DNA of 17,748 bases from Erysipelotrichaceae bacterium (GTDB lineage: Bacteria; Bacillota_I; Bacilli_A; Erysipelotrichales; Coprobacillaceae). Below the pieces are notes generated by a model, which worked only from the letters and a program-made list of their open reading frames with translations, was not told the DNA's origin and made no database searches. Each line of letters begins with the position of its first letter. The first letter of the stretch is position 1. Positions 14,249 to 17,748 of this stretch are shown piece after piece. The translations under genes and the position numbers were made by a program. The stretch covers positions 1-17,748 of the forward strand of contig JAJQGQ010000205.1 in assembly GCA_021200395.1 (NCBI GenBank), read 5' to 3'.

Positions 14249-15820
14249 TTAGTTATATTTTTTCTTTCTTGTAAAATAAACACCTGCTAAAGCAAGACCA
14301 CCAAGTAATGCATATGCTACTAATTGTGATTCATCACCTGTTTGAACAGATCCATTAGTACTTGTAGTACTAGTATTTGATGTTGTACCGTCTGTAGATG
14401 AATCAGTAGTTTCTGTAGGCTCATCATCAACTGTTGGGGTATCCTGATCATCAATATATTTAAAGGCAATACCGTTCTGATAAGCATATTGAGCTGCATA
14501 TGAACCTTCTTCAGCATAAATTAACGCGTAAACAGGTGTCCAAACACTACCATCTTCATTTTCTATATAATCAATCGCAAATGTATAAATGCCAACAATT
14601 GATGTTACACTAGATGGAATAGTAATTTCCTCTAAACTTCTACAATATTCAAAAGCATATTGTTCGATTTTTGTTACACTTGATGGAATTGTAACACTTG
14701 TTAAATTTTCACAACCATAGAATGCCATTGGTCCAATAGTTGTAACTGTATCAGGTATAACTACGCTTACCAAAGTATCATTACATTCAAAAGCACTTTT
14801 TCCAATACTTGTTACTGTATAGCCATCAATTGTACTAGGAATAACAACATTTGTTTCATCACCAATATAAGAATTAATCTCAATTGTTCCATCATCTAAG
14901 ATAGTATATTTATAGTTGCCATCTTCTGGTGTATAAATTATAGGTTGATTAACATTATCATCTATTATTGTATAAGGTATATCATTATCATATGCATATT
15001 GTAAAGCATTTGAATAAGTATAAGCATAAAGCATAATTGTATATGTTGCTTTACCATCTGCATCAACATAATATGCAAATGCGTAATCTCCTATAGTTTC
15101 TACACTACTAGGGATTGTTAAAGATTCTAAACCAGTACATCCACCAAATGCCCATTCGCCAATAGTTGTAACACTATCAGGAATAGTAAGTGAAGTTAAA
15201 CTGTGGCAAAGATAAAATGCATAATCGCCAATTGTTGTGACACCTTCTGGGATATTAACACTTGTTAGATTAGAACATTCAAAAAAAGTACTATTGCTTA
15301 TTGTAGTAACCCCAGTTCCAATAACAGCACTTGTCAAACTTTCACAACATAAAAATGCTTCTTCTTCAAGAGCAGTAACCGAATCTGGAATAGTCACAGA
15401 TGTTAAGCCAGAATAAGCAAAAGCACTATAACCAATCGTTGTCAATCCACTAGGCAATGTAATGCTTGTTAAATTATCGCAAGCACAAAAAGCAAGTTTA
15501 CCGATTGTAGTAATACCATTTTCAATAGTAACACTTGTTAAATTATCGCAAGCATAAAAAGCATTTTCGCCAATTTCTACTACATTGTAATCTCCAATTT
15601 TACTAGGAATTGTAATATCCGTTTCACTACCAGTGTAACCTGTAATAACAATTTCACCATCATCATTGAGATAATATTCAAAATCACTAACTATAGAAAT
15701 ATTATCTTCTTCAGCAGTTTCATCTTCTGCATTAACAACCGAAACCAAATTAACTGGTAATTGAATTGCTAAAGCTGTTGCTAAAAAAACACTTAATACA
15801 ATTTTTAATAATTTCTTCAT
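14249..15820 (-). CDS. BspA-like leucine-rich repeat surface protein, complete
   Basis: A 523-residue secreted, probably wall-attached protein. Residues 1-31 form a signal peptide (KKLLKIVLS start, hydrophobic core, likely cleaved after VVNA). Two blocks of LRR_5 (BspA/TpLRR) repeats follow, about 23 residues each with the pattern TIPxSVTTIGxxAFxxC: eight units in the first block, four in the second. Each block opens with a non-repeat header (DDGxI, then a YxGxET and IPSxI stretch). A Thr/Ser-rich spacer (about 465-490) leads to SVQTGD, a hydrophobic segment and a KKKYN tail, a sortase-type signal without the usual Leu-Pro. Relatives bind host or bacterial surfaces in some species. AGGAG (15827-15831) precedes the start. 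It is a paralogue of the next gene upstream. Confidence 0.92.
   Translation of the reverse strand: MKKLLKIVLSVFLATALAIQLPVNLVSVVNAEDETAEEDNISIVSDFEYYLNDDGEIVITGYTGSETDITIPSKIGDYNVVEIGENAFYACDNLTSVTIENGITTIGKLAFCACDNLTSITLPSGLTTIGYSAFAYSGLTSVTIPDSVTALEEEAFLCCESLTSAVIGTGVTTISNSTFFECSNLTSVNIPEGVTTIGDYAFYLCHSLTSLTIPDSVTTIGEWAFGGCTGLESLTIPSSVETIGDYAFAYYVDADGKATYTIMLYAYTYSNALQYAYDNDIPYTIIDDNVNQPIIYTPEDGNYKYTILDDGTIEINSYIGDETNVVIPSTIDGYTVTSIGKSAFECNDTLVSVVIPDTVTTIGPMAFYGCENLTSVTIPSSVTKIEQYAFEYCRSLEEITIPSSVTSIVGIYTFAIDYIENEDGSVWTPVYALIYAEEGSYAAQYAYQNGIAFKYIDDQDTPTVDDEPTETTDSSTDGTTSNTSTTSTNGSVQTGDESQLVAYALLGGLALAGVYFTRKKKYN
14253..14358 (-). repeat. Anchor-coding repeat, copy 1
   Basis: By hand alignment 98 of 106 bases match 16105-16210, without gaps. 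It encodes the QTGD sorting tail of the first BspA-like gene. Such identity in an otherwise diverged pair points to recent duplication or gene conversion. Confidence 0.8.
14802..14873 (-). repeat. BspA header-module DNA repeat, copy A
   Basis: Encodes ...IGDETNVVIPSTIDGYTVTSIG. Nearly the same DNA recurs at about 16662-16734, 17267-17330 and 17616-17690 in the neighbouring paralogue; the core CCATCAATTGTACT is exact in all four. Confidence 0.7.
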
Positions 15821-15846
15821 TTTCTTCTCCTCTCTAAATTAGTTTT

Positions 15847-15903
15847 CCAAAACAAATTCAATATGAGTACTAGTAACACTATATCTCATGTTGGTAATTT
15901 TGG
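15847..15903 (-). promoter_or_regulatory. Possible folded leader of the first BspA-like gene
   Basis: An outer stem (CCAAAA, 15847-15852, with TTTTGG, 15898-15903) encloses an inner one (ATGAG, 15863-15867, with CTCAT, 15885-15889). No known riboswitch class is recognised. It lies just upstream of the ribosome site, but folding is only guessed by eye. Confidence 0.2.
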
Positions 15904-15923
15904 TTCCCTTCAAAATACTTCAT

Positions 15924-15952
15924 ATTATCTAAATCATATCAAACTTGTTTAA
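15924..15952 (-). promoter_or_regulatory. Weak candidate promoter of the first BspA-like gene
   Basis: Minus strand TTAAAC (15947-15952), a 17-base spacer, GATAAT (15924-15929). Other AT-rich options exist between 15900 and 16030, so this is only the best guess. Confidence 0.3.
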
Positions 15953-16060
15953 AATATATAATAGAGCATCCTATTACTCACATATTTTACCACAATTTGT
16001 ATATAAATAATTTTGTGTCCGTAAATTGGACAACTATTTTTTAAATATATATAAACAAAA

Positions 16061-16089
16061 AAGCAGCAAATCAGTCTAGATTGCTGCTT
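16061..16089 (-). terminator. Terminator of the second BspA-like gene
   Basis: A 9-bp stem (AAGCAGCAA, 16061-16069, with TTGCTGCTT, 16081-16089) has an 11-base loop and a T-run on the minus strand. It separates the transcripts of the two BspA-like genes. Confidence 0.78.
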
Positions 16090-16100
16090 AAAGTATTAAA

Positions 16101-17748
16101 CTAATTATATTTTTTCTTTCTTGTAAAATATACACCTGCTAAAGTAATAACACCGAGTAATGCATAAGCTACTAATTGTGATTCATCACCAGTTTGTACA
16201 GATCCATTAGCACTAGTTGAAGTTGATGTAGTTGTTGTACTACTTGTAGATGAATCTGAAGATTCTGTTAGAATTACAGTTGCTGTTGTGTTATCATCGT
16301 CATCATCATTTTCTACTTTTGTCAATGAAGCAGTGATATCATTTTCTGAAGCATATTGAGCTGCAACTGAACCTTCATTAGCATAAATAGTTATAACAGT
16401 TGTATAAGTAAATTCATCTGTATTTTGATCATATTTCATAATAATAAATGCATCTTCTCCAATATATAAAACGCTACTAGGAATAGTTATGCTTTTTAAA
16501 CTTGAACAATTACCAAATGCCCAATCACCAATATTCGTAACACTATCAGGAATTGTCACACTTGTTAGATTCTTACAATATGCAAAAGCTCCATCTCCAA
16601 TATATTTTACTGTATTTGATATAACAACACTCGTTATATCAGAATGCTCAAACGCACAATCCCCAATACTTGTAACTATATAACCATCAATTGTACTTGG
16701 AATAGTCACTTCTGTTTCATCACCAATATAAGAATAGATTTCAATTGTTCCATCTTCTAATTTTACATATTTATAGTTACCAGACGTATAAATACAATAG
16801 AAGGCATTATCACCTATATATGTTACACTATCAGAAATAGTAACATCTTCTAAATTCGGACAGTAAGCAAATGCATAACTACCAATATATATTACACTTT
16901 CAGGAATATTAACAGTTTCTAAATTTGTACAACTATAAAATGCACCTTCATAAATATGTGTTACTCCATCGGGAATCACTACATTTGTAATATATTGACA
17001 ATACTCAAATGCATAAGTACCAATATATTGTACTGACTCTGGAATAGTATATGATTTACCTGTTTTAGCCACTGGATAACAAAGCAATTCACTTTGATCT
17101 TTATCAAATAATACACCATCAATAGATGAATAATAAGGATTATCTGCATCTACATTGATTGCTTCAAGATTCTCACAATCATCGAAATAAGATTCATTCA
17201 GATATATAACACTACTAGGAATAGTAATACTAACTATTTTTTTATTTTCATTAAATGCATAAATGTCCGTCACTGTATAGCCATCAATTGTACTAGGAAT
17301 AACAACATTAGTATCACTACCTAAATACTCTTCCAAACATGCTTGATTATTTTCATCTAAAGTATATCTATATTGACCATCTGATGAAATATAAGGATAA
17401 CAAACGTTTTCTCCTAAACTTGTTACTGTATCAGGGATTATATCGCCTGTCAATAGCGTGTATGCAAACGCATAATCTCCAATAGTAGTGACACTACTAG
17501 GTATAGTAACAGAAGCTAAACTTTCACAACAATAAAATGCACCCTCTTCAATAATTATGACAGTATTCGGAATTGTTACACTAACAATATTCTCATTCCA
17601 TGCAAACGCATAATCATCAATACTTGTTACTGTATAGCCATCAATTGTACTTGGAATAACAATATTTGTTTCATCACCAGTATAATAAAAAATTTTAATT
17701 GTTCCATCGTCCAATATAATATATTCATAGTCTTCATCTTCAGTTTCA
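16101..17748 (-). CDS. BspA-like leucine-rich repeat surface protein, N-terminus beyond window
   Basis: The C-terminal ~548 residues of a second BspA-like protein. The frame stays open to the window edge (ETEDEDYEYI at the start), so it has no start here; a TTG at 17714 is an internal leucine in the header module, not a start. Three LRR_5 blocks follow, each opened by a DGT..IPSTIDGY header. The middle block has the BspA-type insert ending SIDGVLFDKDQSELLCYP. A Ser/Thr-rich spacer after an acidic run leads to SVQTGD, a membrane segment and KKKYN, almost identical to the neighbour's tail. It should be wall-attached. Ligand unknown; adhesion is the usual suggestion for the family. Confidence 0.92.
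   Translation of the reverse strand, partial: ETEDEDYEYIILDDGTIKIFYYTGDETNIVIPSTIDGYTVTSIDDYAFAWNENIVSVTIPNTVIIIEEGAFYCCESLASVTIPSSVTTIGDYAFAYTLLTGDIIPDTVTSLGENVCYPYISSDGQYRYTLDENNQACLEEYLGSDTNVVIPSTIDGYTVTDIYAFNENKKIVSITIPSSVIYLNESYFDDCENLEAINVDADNPYYSSIDGVLFDKDQSELLCYPVAKTGKSYTIPESVQYIGTYAFEYCQYITNVVIPDGVTHIYEGAFYSCTNLETVNIPESVIYIGSYAFAYCPNLEDVTISDSVTYIGDNAFYCIYTSGNYKYVKLEDGTIEIYSYIGDETEVTIPSTIDGYIVTSIGDCAFEHSDITSVVISNTVKYIGDGAFAYCKNLTSVTIPDSVTNIGDWAFGNCSSLKSITIPSSVLYIGEDAFIIMKYDQNTDEFTYTTVITIYANEGSVAAQYASENDITASLTKVENDDDDDNTTATVILTESSDSSTSSTTTTSTSTSANGSVQTGDESQLVAYALLGVITLAGVYFTRKKKYN
16105..16210 (-). repeat. Anchor-coding repeat, copy 2
   Basis: Partner of 14253-14358 (8 mismatches in 106 bases, counted by hand). 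It encodes the sorting tail of the second BspA-like protein. Confidence 0.8.
16662..16734 (-). repeat. BspA header-module DNA repeat, copy B
   Basis: Same module as 14802-14873, encoding IGDETEVTIPSTIDGYIVTSIG; slightly more diverged than copies A and D. Confidence 0.65.
17267..17330 (-). repeat. BspA header-module DNA repeat, copy C
   Basis: Encodes LGSDTNVVIPSTIDGYTVTD. The preceding DGT strand has decayed to DENNQACLEEY in this copy. Confidence 0.65.
17616..17690 (-). repeat. BspA header-module DNA repeat, copy D
   Basis: Encodes TGDETNIVIPSTIDGYTVTS. Over the first 35 bases it is nearly the same as copy A. Confidence 0.65.

Noticed and set aside
14320..14517. Minus-strand frame at the 3' end of the first BspA-like gene
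   Set aside because: It is an alternative frame through the low-complexity Thr/Ser spacer.
16489..16683. Plus-strand frame in the second BspA-like gene
   Set aside because: It is a repeat-derived antisense frame with no ribosome site.
17712..17714. TTG as start of the second BspA-like gene
   Set aside because: The frame stays open to the window edge, and this leucine belongs to the header module seen inside the paralogue.
14249..17748. BspA repeats as a CRISPR-like array
   Set aside because: The repeats are in frame within coding sequence, uneven in length, and encode LRR_5 modules.

Overview
The window reads as low-GC Firmicutes DNA, most likely from an anaerobic gut member of the Erysipelotrichia (Coprobacillaceae-like). 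The grounds are very AT-rich sequence with strong AGGAGG ribosome sites, a glycyl radical enzyme with its radical-SAM activase (oxygen-sensitive chemistry), BspA-type leucine-rich surface proteins with a QTGD sorting tail, and the gene pairs mnmG-rsmG and tatD-yabE typical of Firmicutes. The taxon is an inference, since no rRNA gene is present. All but two genes lie on the minus strand. Both ends cut through genes.

Layout, left to right. 1-3459 (minus): an operon of a DeoR-family regulator, a glycyl radical enzyme of the GCVE (eliminase/dehydratase-like) class, and its activase, which is cut by the window edge. 3542-6107 (minus): rsmG and mnmG, the conserved ribosome/tRNA modification pair. 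6197-6574 (plus): a small CoA-binding-fold protein, divergent from mnmG with interleaved promoters. 6631-9813 (minus): a four-gene operon, transcribed as HXXEE membrane protein, second HXXEE membrane protein, flavodoxin-ferredoxin fusion (EFR1 type), then a short-chain dehydrogenase. It is divergent from a TetR-family regulator (9985-10518, plus), and the shared gap holds a rich set of GTTGAC/GTCAAC inverted repeats. 10599-12173 (minus): an AAA-ATPase-like/PD-(D/E)XK protein of unknown role. 12269-13977 (minus): tatD followed by a G5-3D cell-wall protein (yabE-like). 14249-17748 (minus): two BspA-like surface proteins with matching C-terminal anchors; the second runs off the window.

How the genes may work together. 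The DeoR/GRE/activase unit looks like a sugar-derivative or sugar-phosphate degradation switch, with the radical enzyme made and activated in one coupled transcript. The TetR-controlled operon is the best candidate for an undescribed system: two membrane proteins with conserved His/Glu motifs, a soluble electron carrier with flavin and two [4Fe-4S] sites, and an NAD(P)-dependent dehydrogenase, all in one tight transcript opposite a likely ligand-sensing repressor. It suggests an inducible membrane-associated redox conversion of a small, possibly lipophilic, molecule; this is inference. The mnmG-rsmG and tatD-yabE blocks are usually origin-proximal in Firmicutes, so the window may lie near oriC. 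No tRNA, rRNA, CRISPR array or insertion sequence was seen, and no stretch over 300 bases lacks a gene.
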